Positions 16,157 through 25,603 are shown, counted from the first letter of the stretch. The stretch: DNA of 64,000 bases from an uncultured Kiritimatiellota bacterium (GCA_934621385.1 CAKTUI010000003.1:1-64000), one strand, 5' to 3'. Numbers and translations are program-made. Notes: generated from the sequence alone by a model not told the origin.

Positions 16157-19100
16157 AATATTCACCCTTCCCATTGAATTTTATCTTCAGCGACCAATTC
16201 CACCACATGTATTGAGATGCCATTGGTAGCCACCTAAAATACCATCGTTCCGCAAACCTTCCAAACGATCTCCTAGACATCTCGTTGTACATCCAAACAT
16301 TTATCTGTGCTTCGCAGTTTTGCATATCAACATAATCAGCTGTTGCCGCAACCCGGAAAGATCCGATTGCAGCCCAATTCAACTTATCAGACCATCCTCC
16401 AAACACCAGATATTTCATATACTCATTTCTATCCGTATTCGGATCGGTCCCATCGGGATGTGCAACCAAGCATTCATACCCCTTCTTCGGATCAAACCCA
16501 TACCCCGTATGAGGCGTCCATGTAGCGGAGGTAATATGCAGCGCCTTCCACCGCATTGGATTATTTGAGACACTTTTTTTAATTTCCGACTCCTGTTTTT
16601 TTACATATTTCCACCTCCTAACAGATAATGTATACTCATCGTATTGTGGCATTACCCACAGAACGGGAATGAAATTATTTGGACGTAGAAAATTATCAAC
16701 AATCTGACCAGCCGTTATTTCACCTAACAGATCAAAATCATTGACAACATCATTACCTTGTGCTGCGTAAAGATTCAATCCACCATATTCATTCATTTGA
16801 TCCCTTGTCAACCACTCGCCCTCATATTCATTGTAATGTCTATAATTAAACAAGACCAAGCCCATTTCATCCTCAGCAAACTCGCTTGAAAATCGCCACG
16901 GGTTCGCACCGACTCTTTCGCCGCACAACGCGATTATCGCGCCGAAAGGTGCATACTCGTAGTGGGCAACAAGGCCGTCGTTCATAGTGATAACTTCACT
17001 CACATTCTTATTACCGTCATGCGTATAGTACTCGAACAAATCGCCACAACTCCAAGCGAGCGGGCGGGTCGCAACTGGTTCAGTGCAGTCCCAAGCGTAT
17101 GCATTACCGTTATTGTCAGCAACCTGCAGATAGCCGTCATAGAAGAACCGCTGATCGTTCTTCTCGCGTCGACGGCCCATGTGGTCGTAGGACATCGTGA
17201 GTGTCGTGTTGTCGGAATCGCGCACCCAAAGAACCGGCCTGTTCTCGCCGTTGTAGGTGACGCGCCAGAGGCCTGTCTTGGTCGTGATGAGGGTCTGGTT
17301 GCCATCATCATCGTAGTCGAAGGTTTCGGGCGACTGGGCGAGGTAGACCTGATTGGTCTCGGACGAGATGAGGTCGTCGGTTTCGTCGCCGTTCGCGGCA
17401 GTTCGCGCCAGCGTCGCGTAAGTTTCGAGATTGGCGAGGCCGCCAGCGGTCGTGTTGTCGAAGAGGTCACTGCCAAAGTAGTAGGAACCGAGGCGGAAGG
17501 TCGGATTCTCGTTGACCGTGACGGTCGCACTCGGATCGGCTTCGCCACGCACCGCCGCGTAGCCGGGGGTCGTGCGAGAAGTATATTGATTGAGGTTATT
17601 TGCCTGATAGGTCGAGGTCTGCGCTTCGCCCTTCTCGTTGTAGGTCGCAGACGAACGGCGATTGCCGATGGGGTCGTAGTCGAAGTCTTCCGAGAAGCCC
17701 GGGATCGGCTGGCCATTCTTCGTACGGCGGGCCGAAGTCAATTCGCTCCGGGCGTTGTAAGTGTAGCTGTCGATGGAGCCCGAGAGATCGCCAAAGGCGC
17801 TGCCGCTCTTCGCGATGGCCGTGCGGCGGCCTGCGGCATCGTAGGTGTAGTCGAACTGGGAGATGACACCTGCGGACGGCAGAGGACTGCTGTCCCTACC
17901 AAGCCCGTCCGACGGGTAGGTGTTCTTTACTTGGAGCAGCTGGTTGTTGGCGTCGTAGGCCCAGAAGGCAGTGAGGCCGTTGGGATAGGAGAGAGAGGAT
18001 TTCAGGCCGCTTCCTTGGAGGTAGGTCCATTGGAAGGAAGTGTAGTTGGTAGGTGTAGGTGTAGAATGGACGTTTTCTCTTTCTTCTATTGTGGGGACAT
18101 GCATCGTGGAAATACGGCCGACAGAATCGTAGGCGATGGTGGTTTGGCGGGTGCCGTTGATTGCGTAGCCGGTGGAGCGCCCGAGGGTGTCGTAATAGCG
18201 CGTCAGGTTGAAGTCGTTTTGCCATTCGTTGGTGCAGTTGCCGACGAGGTCGTAGGCGTAGAGGTTTGTCACGACACCGACGGTTGTCGCTTCGATCAGG
18301 TTGCCGACGCGGTCGTATGACATCGTGATGGTCGGGGTATCATCCGAGTAGCTTGTCGAAACGAGCTGCCCAGCATTGTCGTACGTGTAGTCGGTTGCAA
18401 TGCCGCGCGCCCAAACGCGGCGCGAGAGTTTGCCGTCGGGGGTATACGAGTAAGACGGGCCCTTGCCATCGGCGTAGAGTTTGTTCGTCATGCAACCCGA
18501 GGGTTCGTCATAGAGCCACCGGGTCGTGTCGCCATTCGTGAGCGCCTCATCGCGGTAGGTCGTCATCGAGACCTTGTTGCCATAGGCATCGTACGCGTAA
18601 TCGACGGGGTAGGTCGCGCCGCGCTGGGCGAGGACGCGCCCTTCGGCGTCGTAGGTGGTCGTGATGGTGTGGCCGAGCGCGTCGGTCACTGCAGTCTGAC
18701 GGCCAAGCGCGTCGTAGGCGTAGGTCGTTTCGTGGCCGAGCGCGTCGATCGTCTTGGCGACGCGGCCTTGCGCGTCATAGACGATCTGCGATGTGTTGCC
18801 GCGTCCGTCGGTCTGCGAGATTTGGCGACCGAGCGGGTCGTAGGCGTAGGTCGTGGTTACGCCGATGGGGGATCGCGAGGAGATGGTCAGGCCACAGCGG
18901 GCGACGGTTTCAGCGGGAAGCGCAGAGTTGGGGGATAGGGTCGTTTGGGTCGTCGTATGGGACGAACGGTCGAGATAGGAGCGGGAGACCGTTTCGTTGC
19001 CGAGGGGATCGAGGGAATGGGTCTCGGAAATAAGGAAACCCTGCGGCGCGGCCGGAGTCCGCGCCCTACCATCATGTCCCGTCAAACGGGTACGGGTGAG

Positions 19101-19535
19101 GCCGACGCGGGTGAGGGCGGGTGAGCCGTTTTGGCGCGTCTGCCAAGAAGAGGACTCGCGCTACCAGTCGCCGTTGAGCGAAACATACCGCGTGTCGTTC
19201 GAGACGATGCGGTCGGTGTCGCTCCAGTCAATCTGTCCGTTGAGGTTCATGTCGGAGACGGTCAGGTGCCTTTCACCGCAATTATTGTAGCATATTAGCG
19301 TGGAACTGAGGATGCGATTGTTCGATTGTTCGGATTGTTCGATTGCGTAGGAACGGGTGGCGATGAGTTGGTTTGCTGTGTTGTACTCGTTGGAGGTGAC
19401 GAGGAGACTGCCGCGGAAGCCGGGACGGGTTTCGCAGATGGTGCGGCCGAGGACGTCTTCATACGAACAACTCCAGCGCGGCGAATTGAGGCCCGCGGGG
19501 CCTTCGTAGGTCTTGGTCCAGTTCGGGCCGGCGCG
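16125..19535 (-). pseudogene. RHS-repeat protein, 5'-truncated, with in-frame TAG
   Basis: From 19085 to 16125 a 986-residue frame carries about twenty YD repeats (TYAYDALGRQT type) ending with the core closure FNYRHYNEYEGEWLTRDQ and LNLYAAQGNDV. The same frame continues upstream to about 19535 with RHS-like text and an EF-hand/dockerin-like DMNLNGQIDWSD. It is interrupted by TAG at 19163-19161, where a Trp (TGG) would fit. Upstream of 19535 the RHS sequence ends inside an unrelated gene, so the 5' part, including any export signal, is gone. The last roughly 200 residues (after DLLGE) are AT-rich and unlike the core, as expected for a swappable C-terminal tip. I do not recognise the tip's activity. 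Confidence 0.85.
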
Positions 19536-20992
19536 AGGTCGATGCCGCCGACGGACTCCGCTCGCACGATCTGCTTCAGGTCCGGCGTGATCTGGTAGAG
19601 CTTGTCACTCGAACCGGCCGGACACTGCGGGCCGTACGTCACCGCCCAAAGCGAACCCGCCCACGGCACCACCGCACCCGTCCCGCACTCTCCCTCCTGG
19701 TTGAACATCGCGAGATGCGGATAGATGCCGTCCACGCACTCCGGTCCGCCGAACGGCTCGAGATGCTCGCGGTAACCCACCGCGATGTCACGGCCGAACG
19801 CGCGCCAGTCCTTCGGATAGAGTGTCCGGTAGCGGCTGTTGGCAAACGGGATCTCCCAGGACGAGATGAGCGCCGCGTTCGTGAAGACGCTCATTGCCCA
19901 CTGGGTGAGAGTCTTCCCCTGCGAATAGTTCGTCGCCTTATTCCAGCCCTGCCCGGGCGCAAAGTCATCCGACTGGCGATAACCCATGCCACTCGTCTGC
20001 ACACGCTCGACGGCCTTGCCGAACGCCTGCTGTCTCGCCCAGCACGAGGGATCCGCAAATCCGACCTGGTAGGCGTACTCGTTGGCGTTGTTCTTCTGGA
20101 ACCAGTTACCGCGGAGCCACGGCGAATGGTAGTCGTTGACGACGATCGGCTTCCACTCGTTCAGCATCTTCATGATCGCACGCACCTCGGGGTAGAGGAC
20201 CGGACGGTCTTCGTTGTAGTCACGTGCATGGTCGTGCGGCTTGCGGTACTTGCCCTGGTCGCCGTCCACGGTGCCGTCCTTGTCCGCAAACGGCACGACG
20301 CGGATCTCGGTGTTCTCCCGCATCCAGCGTCCGAGATCGTCGTCCGCAAAGACCTGCTCGAGCATTCCCTCCAGCACGTAGGTGGCCGAAATCTCCTGGC
20401 AATGGTGACGCGACGAGGCGAAGATGCGGTATTTCGCCTGGCCGTCGAGCCGGCCGAACCGCGCGTACTCGACATCGCGACCCTTGCGCGACTTGCAAAG
20501 CACACCTTCCTCGAAGAGCCGACCGCGGTCCGCCGCGTGGCGGTCGAGAAAGGCCTGCCAATCGGATGCGTCATAGGGGATCGCCTGCGAAAACCAGACT
20601 TCGTCGTCCTCTGGCCCGAACCCCCAGTCGAACCCATTCCAGTCGGCGTGGTCGTTGGTCTGCGCCTCCCGGCGCGGCGACGGCTGCAGGTCGTCGGCCC
20701 AGGTCCAGGTCGTGCCGCGGTCGGTCGAAACCGCAGGACCGCGCGAGCCGACCGCCGCGGACTTCGTAAAGCGGAACTTGAGCGTCCTCCCCGCCGCTCC
20801 CGTCACACGGAACTTCCAGTAGAACCAGTCCTGGCTCGAGTCACGCAAGTCCTGATGCAACCGAACGACATCGCCCTTGATCTTCTCGACAATGACGTTG
20901 CCCGCAGGCAACTTGTCATCGACCGCGATTCCCGCGAAAGCACTCGCCCCCAGCGCCCCCAGCGCCACAATCAGGATTGCTTTCTCCATCAT
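19295..20992 (-). CDS. Peptidase M14-like carboxypeptidase with chimeric C-terminus
   Basis: A 565-residue frame with signal peptide (MMEKAILIVALGALGASAFA). Residues about 30-130 form a beta-sandwich, and about 140-410 an M14 zinc carboxypeptidase domain. Zinc ligands fit HCQE in SSRHHCQE and His in VVNDYHSPW; the catalytic Glu fits SSWEIPF. The M14 part seems complete. From about 19745 the text (GIYPHLAMFNQEGECGTGAVVPW...) looks like part of a different family that I have seen only as uncharacterised exported proteins. From about 19535 the DNA is RHS gene read out of frame down to the stop at 19295. The gene is therefore a three-part fusion, probably by deletion. AAAGGAG precedes the start; 20989 is an equally possible ATG. 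Confidence 0.7.
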   Translation of the reverse strand: MMEKAILIVALGALGASAFAGIAVDDKLPAGNVIVEKIKGDVVRLHQDLRDSSQDWFYWKFRVTGAAGRTLKFRFTKSAAVGSRGPAVSTDRGTTWTWADDLQPSPRREAQTNDHADWNGFDWGFGPEDDEVWFSQAIPYDASDWQAFLDRHAADRGRLFEEGVLCKSRKGRDVEYARFGRLDGQAKYRIFASSRHHCQEISATYVLEGMLEQVFADDDLGRWMRENTEIRVVPFADKDGTVDGDQGKYRKPHDHARDYNEDRPVLYPEVRAIMKMLNEWKPIVVNDYHSPWLRGNWFQKNNANEYAYQVGFADPSCWARQQAFGKAVERVQTSGMGYRQSDDFAPGQGWNKATNYSQGKTLTQWAMSVFTNAALISSWEIPFANSRYRTLYPKDWRAFGRDIAVGYREHLEPFGGPECVDGIYPHLAMFNQEGECGTGAVVPWAGSLWAVTYGPQCPAGSSDKLYQITPDLKQIVRAESVGGIDLAPARTGPRPTKAPRASIRRAGVVRMKTSSAAPSAKPVPASAAVSSSPPTSTTQQTNSSPPVPTQSNNPNNRTIASSVPR

Positions 20993-21049
20993 GTCACTCC
21001 TTTCAATGCAGCTACTTCAAGAGTGCCTTGCACTTCGCCTCGAGCGAAG

Positions 21050-21562
21050 CCTTGCGCGTCGAAGGGCTTCTCGAACCAGTCGTCGCCCATGAGGCCCTTC
21101 ACGAGGTCCCTGTACGCAACGCGGCGGTACGGCGGCGTGAAGTCGATCGGCACCCTGTCCTCGCCGTACGCGACCACGCGCGTGCCGATCACGGTGTCGC
21201 AGAGGTGCGGCAGGAGCCCCTCCATGATCGCCTCCATCGACGTGCGGTCGCCGTAGGCCTCGTAGATCTCGCAGACCGTGAACTCGGGGTTGTGCGTGCG
21301 GTCGATGCCCTCGTTTCGGAAGTCCTTGCCAAGCTCGATGACCTTGTTCATGCCGCCGACGACGAGGCGCTTTAGGTAGAGCTCCGGCGCGATGCGCATG
21401 ACACAGGCCTGGTCGAGCGCATTGAAGTGAGAGAAGAACGGCTTCGCGGACGCGCCGCCCGCCTGGTTCTGGAGAATCGGCGTCTCGACCTCGACGAAGC
21501 CCCTGTCCCAAAGATACTTGCGGATCTCCATCAGGAGCCTCGACCGCGTGAAGAAGCGCGCA
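21050..21562 (-). pseudogene. lysS: Internal fragment of class II lysyl-tRNA synthetase
   Basis: About 170 residues match the LysS catalytic core: RSRLLMEIRKYLWDRGFVEVETPIL (motif 1 region), FSHFNALDQACVMRIAPELYLKRL and FRNEGIDRTHNPEFT (motif 2). The anticodon-binding domain and motif 3 are absent, and the frame continues into unrelated sequence to 20989. It cannot be a working synthetase. It is joined at its 5' end, in a different frame, to a truncated TIM-barrel gene. Confidence 0.8.
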
Positions 21563-21808
21563 CGCGTCGACCTCAAGGTCGTAGCCCATCAGCTCGACGG
21601 ACGACAGTCCCGAGTCCTTCACGTACTTGAGGCAACTCAGGTACCCGACCGGCATGTGCCAATAGGAAAACGTGATGACGCCGATCGGAATGCCCCGTAG
21701 ACGCTCTCCCCGAGTCCGCAATACCCCGGCAGGCTTGCATCCGCCCAGCGCGGCGACTCCCGCCGCGGCAGCCGACTTGAAAAAGAATTCCCGGCGATTG
21801 ATGCTCAT
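21562..21808 (-). pseudogene. 5' fragment of a Tat-exported sugar isomerase/epimerase-like TIM-barrel gene
   Basis: Starting at 21808 with a GGCGAAG Shine-Dalgarno-like stretch, the frame gives a twin-arginine signal (INRREFFFKSAAAAGVAALGGC) and then GVITFSYWHMPVGYLSCLKYVKDSGLSSVELMG, the first beta-alpha unit of the xylose-isomerase-like TIM-barrel family. After about 80 residues it runs into the lysS fragment. The gene starts 12 bases inside the 3' end of the GH27 gene, so it was probably the second gene of that operon. Short sequence just before the next gene (reading KCKALLK then stop, near 21020) could be its surviving C-terminus, which I cannot prove. Confidence 0.7.
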
Positions 21809-21818
21809 CTTCGCCTTT

Positions 21819-23960
21819 CTATTTGCCCTTCGGACAGGTTGGGCAACCCTTTTCGACCGTCGCCTTCGTGTCACGGTCCGGTCCAAAATGCACATTCCAC
21901 GCGGCATCACGCACGTCCGTGACGTCAGGGGCAAGTCTACCGTCGGCACCGGCCGTCAGGCGGATGAAGTGCGGCGCGTGCGCGGGCAGCGTCACGGTGT
22001 AGACGTCGCGCACCGGCTTCTCGTCAATCCGACGCCAAAGGTCGCGCACCTTCCACTCGCCGACAAGTCCGAGCCCTCTCAGATCGACGACGGTCGTGCG
22101 CGTCTCGTACGAGAGGTTCACGATGCCGACGGCGATGGATCCGTCCTCGAGCGGACGCGCCCAGATGTCCTCGTAGAAGCCCGGCTCGTCCCCGCCGACG
22201 CGCGCCGCAGCCTTCCCGAGCGGATCCTGGTTGACGGCCAGCACCTCGGGATTCGTCAGGATCGCCCGCGTGAAGTCGTCGAGCTTCGTCAAATCGCAGC
22301 CGATCAGGAGCGGCGCGGCGAAGAGCGACCAGAGCGTCATGTGCGTGTACTGCTCGTTTGGCGTCAGGCGCGTCGGATGCAGCTTCGGGCCCCAGCCGAC
22401 CCAGCCGACAATCAGCATGTCGGGATCGTTCCACCCGCCGGGACCGGCAAAGCGCTCGAGCCCCCGCTGGGCAGATGCAATGAAACGCATCGACTCCCAC
22501 GTATCCTCGATGTCATGCGTTGTGCGCCAGCACTGTCCTCCGACCTTGTCACCCCAACGCGAGACGCGGTCCATGCCGTACTGGCAGATCGAATAGACGA
22601 TGTCACGGTCCTGTCGCGCGAGCTCACGTCCCAGCTTGAGATAGGGCGCCTGATAATAGAGCGTCGGATCGTCCTTGGCTACGGCCACGTCGGTGTAGCT
22701 GCACCAGTCGTACTTCACGTAGTCAAAACCCCAAGCCGCCCACGTCGCCGCGTCAATCGCCTCATATCCCCAACTGCCCGTGCAACCGCCGCAGGTGAGC
22801 GGACCCGGCGAGGAGTAAAGCCCGACCTTGAGTCCCTTCGCGTGCACGTAGTCGGCAAGCCCCTTCATGTCGGGGAAGCGTGCGTTCGTAACGACCGTGC
22901 CGTCACGCCTCCGCATCGGCCCCTGAATGTCGGGATGGGCGTCATCACGCTGGTAGTTGCACCAGAAGTCGTCGATGTTCACATAGCTCCAGCCGAAGTC
23001 GATGAGACGCTCGCGCACGAAGGCGTCTGCCGCGGCACGGATGTCATCCGCCGTGACGGCGCTCGCAAAGCAGTTCCACGAGTTCCACCCCATCGGCGGC
23101 GTAAGGGCGATGCGCTCGCCGACAACCAGACGGTAGACGCGCGTGTCGGACCCCTTCCCGTTCGTCGCCGTGACCGTGACCGGATATTCGCCGCGGCCGG
23201 CGATCGCACCCGTGAGGATGCCTGTCTTCGCATCGAGCGTGACTCCCGCCGGCAGACCCTTTGCCGTGAACGTCATCGGACGAGCCCCCGAGCAAGGCAA
23301 GGTGAAGAGCAGCGGATGCGTCGGCCGCACGCCGAAAACATACGGCGCATTGAGATGCGGCTCTTCACCGATCTTCGGCGAAAGAATGCCGAACTGCTCC
23401 GGAACGGTTTCGCACCGGACCGGCCGAAGCGTCGTTCCCGGCATCACCTCGAAGTCCGCCTCGCACCAGTCGGCGAGGTCATTGCAGAGCCCGTCACCGG
23501 CGTCGTCCACCCAGAGGATGACGCGCTTGGCACCCCTCAAGGGCACGTCGATGCGTTCCGCCGCGTTGCCGAAACGATGGACGGGCGAGCGAAAGACGCG
23601 CCTGCCGTCGGCAAAGACCGAGAACCGGACCGAACCGCGCCGCACGGTCTCCATGCCTGCATCCGCACCGATTGTCGCCGTGAAGCGAACGGCCTCACCC
23701 TTCACCTCGATCTCGTAAAAGCTCGCCGCATGCGTGCCCACGCCTCGCCTGAACGTCTCGCCGCCGATCCGAAACGGCGTTCCGCCGTTGGCGACATTCA
23801 CCGTCGGCGGATTCCACCCGCTCGTCATCGTCGAGAGGTCAAGCGTCTCCAGTCCGATGCGCTCGGTCCCCGTTGAAGCGTTTTTAACCGTTCCCGCGCA
23901 TCCGCCGAGCAAGGCCAGCGCCAAGCCAACTGCGCAATAAACGTTCGTATTCCTTTTCAT
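21819..23960 (-). CDS. GH27 alpha-galactosidase lipoprotein with NPCBM domain
   Basis: A 713-residue enzyme, apparently intact. A lipoprotein signal ends at the lipobox LLGGC (Cys about 21). Residues about 40-165 form an NPCBM carbohydrate-binding domain (RGVGTHAASFYEIEV, KRVILWVDDAGDG). Residues about 200-285 form a putative-Ig domain (LPAGVTLDAKTGILTG). Residues about 290-620 form the GH27 barrel (MGWNSWNCFA, YVNIDDFW). The nucleophile Asp lies in YVKYDWC and the likely acid/base Asp in THDIEDTW. A C-terminal beta-sandwich follows. GH27 enzymes release terminal alpha-galactose (or alpha-N-acetylgalactosamine) from oligosaccharides or galactomannan. It is probably anchored in an envelope membrane. 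It heads a decayed operon with the TIM-barrel and perhaps the peptidase gene. Confidence 0.93.
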   Translation of the reverse strand: MKRNTNVYCAVGLALALLGGCAGTVKNASTGTERIGLETLDLSTMTSGWNPPTVNVANGGTPFRIGGETFRRGVGTHAASFYEIEVKGEAVRFTATIGADAGMETVRRGSVRFSVFADGRRVFRSPVHRFGNAAERIDVPLRGAKRVILWVDDAGDGLCNDLADWCEADFEVMPGTTLRPVRCETVPEQFGILSPKIGEEPHLNAPYVFGVRPTHPLLFTLPCSGARPMTFTAKGLPAGVTLDAKTGILTGAIAGRGEYPVTVTATNGKGSDTRVYRLVVGERIALTPPMGWNSWNCFASAVTADDIRAAADAFVRERLIDFGWSYVNIDDFWCNYQRDDAHPDIQGPMRRRDGTVVTNARFPDMKGLADYVHAKGLKVGLYSSPGPLTCGGCTGSWGYEAIDAATWAAWGFDYVKYDWCSYTDVAVAKDDPTLYYQAPYLKLGRELARQDRDIVYSICQYGMDRVSRWGDKVGGQCWRTTHDIEDTWESMRFIASAQRGLERFAGPGGWNDPDMLIVGWVGWGPKLHPTRLTPNEQYTHMTLWSLFAAPLLIGCDLTKLDDFTRAILTNPEVLAVNQDPLGKAAARVGGDEPGFYEDIWARPLEDGSIAVGIVNLSYETRTTVVDLRGLGLVGEWKVRDLWRRIDEKPVRDVYTVTLPAHAPHFIRLTAGADGRLAPDVTDVRDAAWNVHFGPDRDTKATVEKGCPTCPKGK

Positions 23961-24108
23961 TGGCCTTTACCCGTTTTTCATGACCGAAAATCCAGCCCTC
24001 CGGCAACACCTCTCGCACCCGCGAAAAGCTACACCCTCAAGCAACGATGATTATATCACACTGCTGACGCGAAAAGCAATCGGAAATTTAGATACGCATC
24101 TCGGGCAC

Positions 24109-24928
24109 CACGGTGATTTAGTTCACCCTCGTTCTCGCTGGTGTTTGCCGCGGTCACCCTCCCGGGGTTAACAGATTCCCTGAAATGTGAGATACTACAC
24201 TCGTCCCATTGTGGACGGGAAGGAACGAATCTGCCAATGCTGACGATGAGACAGGTGACCAAGGCGACGGAACTGAAGCGCTTCAAGGAACTTGAGGGCG
24301 AGTACCACTACATGGGCGAGACCCATTCCGGCGGAGACACGATGCGCCTCGTCTTCGAGGAGGACGGGAAGTGGGTCGCGCTGATGGTGTGGGGCTCTGC
24401 GTGCTACCACATCAAGCCGCGCGACGCCTATGTCGGCTGGGCGAACTCGGTCAAGGCGATCGCGCGGTTCGCGAAAAGGCTGACGATGGCCCAGCGCAGG
24501 GCCCTGTGCATGCCCCGCGCGAAGAGCAAGGCCGGCGTCGTCGCGAAGCACGAGTACAAGGTGCCGTGCCACGTGACGCTCCACAACTTCCTCCGCGCGC
24601 TCGACCTCGACGACTTCGGCGAGAAGCTGTCCGGGTGGATGGCCTCGCAGGGCGACGGGACGCTCCCGCGCCAGCTCGTGCTCGACGGCAAGTCCGTCAA
24701 GGAGGTGATGGGGGTCGTGTCCGTCGTCAACGCGGAGACGGGCGCACCCGTCGCGGTGACCGAAGCGAGCTTTCCGCCAGGTGCCGTCATCGCCAGGAAA
24801 ATCGAAAAAGAGGAGTCGGGCGCACGATTGAAGATGCGATGAATGCGCCTGAAGCGCCAACTGAAGCGCCACGTCCGCATTCCGTGAGGATGGACGGGCA
24901 TGAGTCAGCGCCAAACTAAATCACCGTG
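24109..24928 (+). mobile_element. Remnant insertion sequence with 15-bp terminal inverted repeats
   Basis: CACGGTGATTTAGTT at 24109-24123 is exactly inverted at 24914-24928, enclosing a single truncated DUF4338/ISAs1-like reading frame. The inverted match can be extended by GGGCAC on both sides if a 3-base insertion is allowed on the left. I see no clear target-site duplication. At 820 bp it is shorter than a full ISAs1-type element, so it is probably an internal-deletion derivative. Confidence 0.65.
24237..24842 (+). CDS. Truncated DUF4338/ISAs1-like transposase
   Basis: A 201-residue frame. Residues about 10-90 resemble DUF4338 (YHYMGETHSGGDTMRLVF, VWGSACYHIKPRDAYVGW), the domain also found in DruA of the Druantia system and fused to transposases. 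From about 115 the text turns into the start of an ISAs1-type DDE transposase (LVLDGKSVKE holds the first catalytic Asp; VMGVVSVVNAETGAPVA follows). The remaining catalytic residues are missing, so it should be inactive. The frame lies inside 15-bp inverted repeats, which supports an IS origin over a defence role. The start at 24237 is chosen from the alignment; AAGGAA lies 13 bases upstream. Confidence 0.65.
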   Translation: MLTMRQVTKATELKRFKELEGEYHYMGETHSGGDTMRLVFEEDGKWVALMVWGSACYHIKPRDAYVGWANSVKAIARFAKRLTMAQRRALCMPRAKSKAGVVAKHEYKVPCHVTLHNFLRALDLDDFGEKLSGWMASQGDGTLPRQLVLDGKSVKEVMGVVSVVNAETGAPVAVTEASFPPGAVIARKIEKEESGARLKMR

Positions 24929-24981
24929 CCCAAAAAATTGATGCCGCTGAAAAAAGTCCGTTCCGGGTGCGCGGATTATGG

Positions 24982-24987
24982 TATAAT
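24982..24987 (+). promoter_or_regulatory. Extended -10 (TGG-TATAAT) driving the hairpin-array region
   Basis: ATGGTATAAT is an extended -10 element. Transcription would begin near 24994 and enter a non-coding stretch with strong hairpins. No convincing -35 is visible. Confidence 0.5.
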
Positions 24988-24993
24988 AGGGGC

Positions 24994-25310
24994 GTTCTTT
25001 TGAGAGTGGGCGAGCGGGAACCCGTCCGCCGGCGGAGCAACGGTTTCGCCGCGGAGGGAGGGGCGAATGCGCACCACCGACAGGACGGGGCGTTGACGGA
25101 CGGAGGAAGGGAAAGCACGCGGGTGCTTTCCGAAAACCACGCGGGTGCTTTCCCTTCGTATTCGGTTCAACAGACCTTGGGCAAGCAAAGGCGAGACCTT
25201 GGTCAATCAAAGGCCGGCCACCCCTGTCAGGCAGGGAAACCACCTCGCTTAGGCGAGGAAAACCCTGCGCTCAGGCAAGAAACCCCCGTGTCTCGGGCAG
25301 GTCGGCATCA
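24994..25310 (+). ncRNA. Candidate structured RNA: mini-leader, twin hairpins and hairpin array
   Basis: Downstream of the extended -10, GAGGGAGG precedes a 9-codon frame at 25067-25096 (MRTTDRTGR). Next, GGAAAGCAC (25110-25118) can pair with either of two GTGCTTTCC copies (25123-25131 or from 25145), giving mutually exclusive hairpins. From about 25174 a run of short stem-loops follows, spaced about 22 bases and separated by GAAAC/AAAACC linkers: CCTT...AAGG twice, CCCTG...CAGGG, CCTCGC...GCGAGG, and two weaker ones. No known RNA family (RNase P, tmRNA, SRP, 6S) is recognised. The downstream plus-strand gene is a broken regulator, so the RNA may be independent or a decayed leader. Confidence 0.4.
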
Positions 25311-25321
25311 GACTTTCCCTT

Positions 25322-25560
25322 TCACTTCTGGCACTTGGGACAATACCAGCTCGTGCGGCCGCCGAGCGTCACTTTGGCAACGGCGGTTCCGCAGACGGGA
25401 CACTGCTTCTGCGCGTAGATTTTCAGCTTCTGGACGAACTTGCCCTCCGAGCCGTCCACGTGATGCCGCAAAGAGCATCTCGCCCGTGAAATCCTTCGAA
25501 AGCGGCTCGACGCCGATGCCCGCAAGTCCCTCCGGCCAGCCGAAACGCCGACCGCTCCGT
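25322..25560 (-). pseudogene. mutM: 3' fragment of formamidopyrimidine-DNA glycosylase
   Basis: The last 35 residues (KLKIYAQKQCPVCGTAVAKVTLGGRTSWYCPKCQK) are the C-terminal zinc finger of Fpg/MutM with its four cysteines. In another frame just upstream, GLAGIGVEPLSKDFTGEML matches the Fpg segment before the H2TH domain. The frames do not join, the H2TH region is missing and the catalytic N-terminus is absent, so this is a relic. It lies head to head with the broken XylR-like gene. Confidence 0.75.
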
Positions 25561-25603
25561 CGAAGACAAGCCCCGCCTCCATGAAGACGTCCAACACCCC
25601 CGC

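Noticed and set aside
21672..23876. Plus-strand 734-codon open frame opposite the GH27 gene
   Set aside because: Antisense shadow; the minus strand encodes an intact alpha-galactosidase.
24237..24842. Druantia-type DruA defence protein
   Set aside because: The DUF4338 part is fused to a truncated DDE transposase and flanked by inverted repeats, and no other Druantia genes are present.
24994..25310. RNase P RNA, tmRNA, SRP or 6S RNA
   Set aside because: None of the conserved core sequences of these RNAs is visible.
24967..25584. 205-codon open frame through the hairpin array
   Set aside because: The composition is driven by the hairpin repeats; there is no RBS at its start and no recognisable domain.
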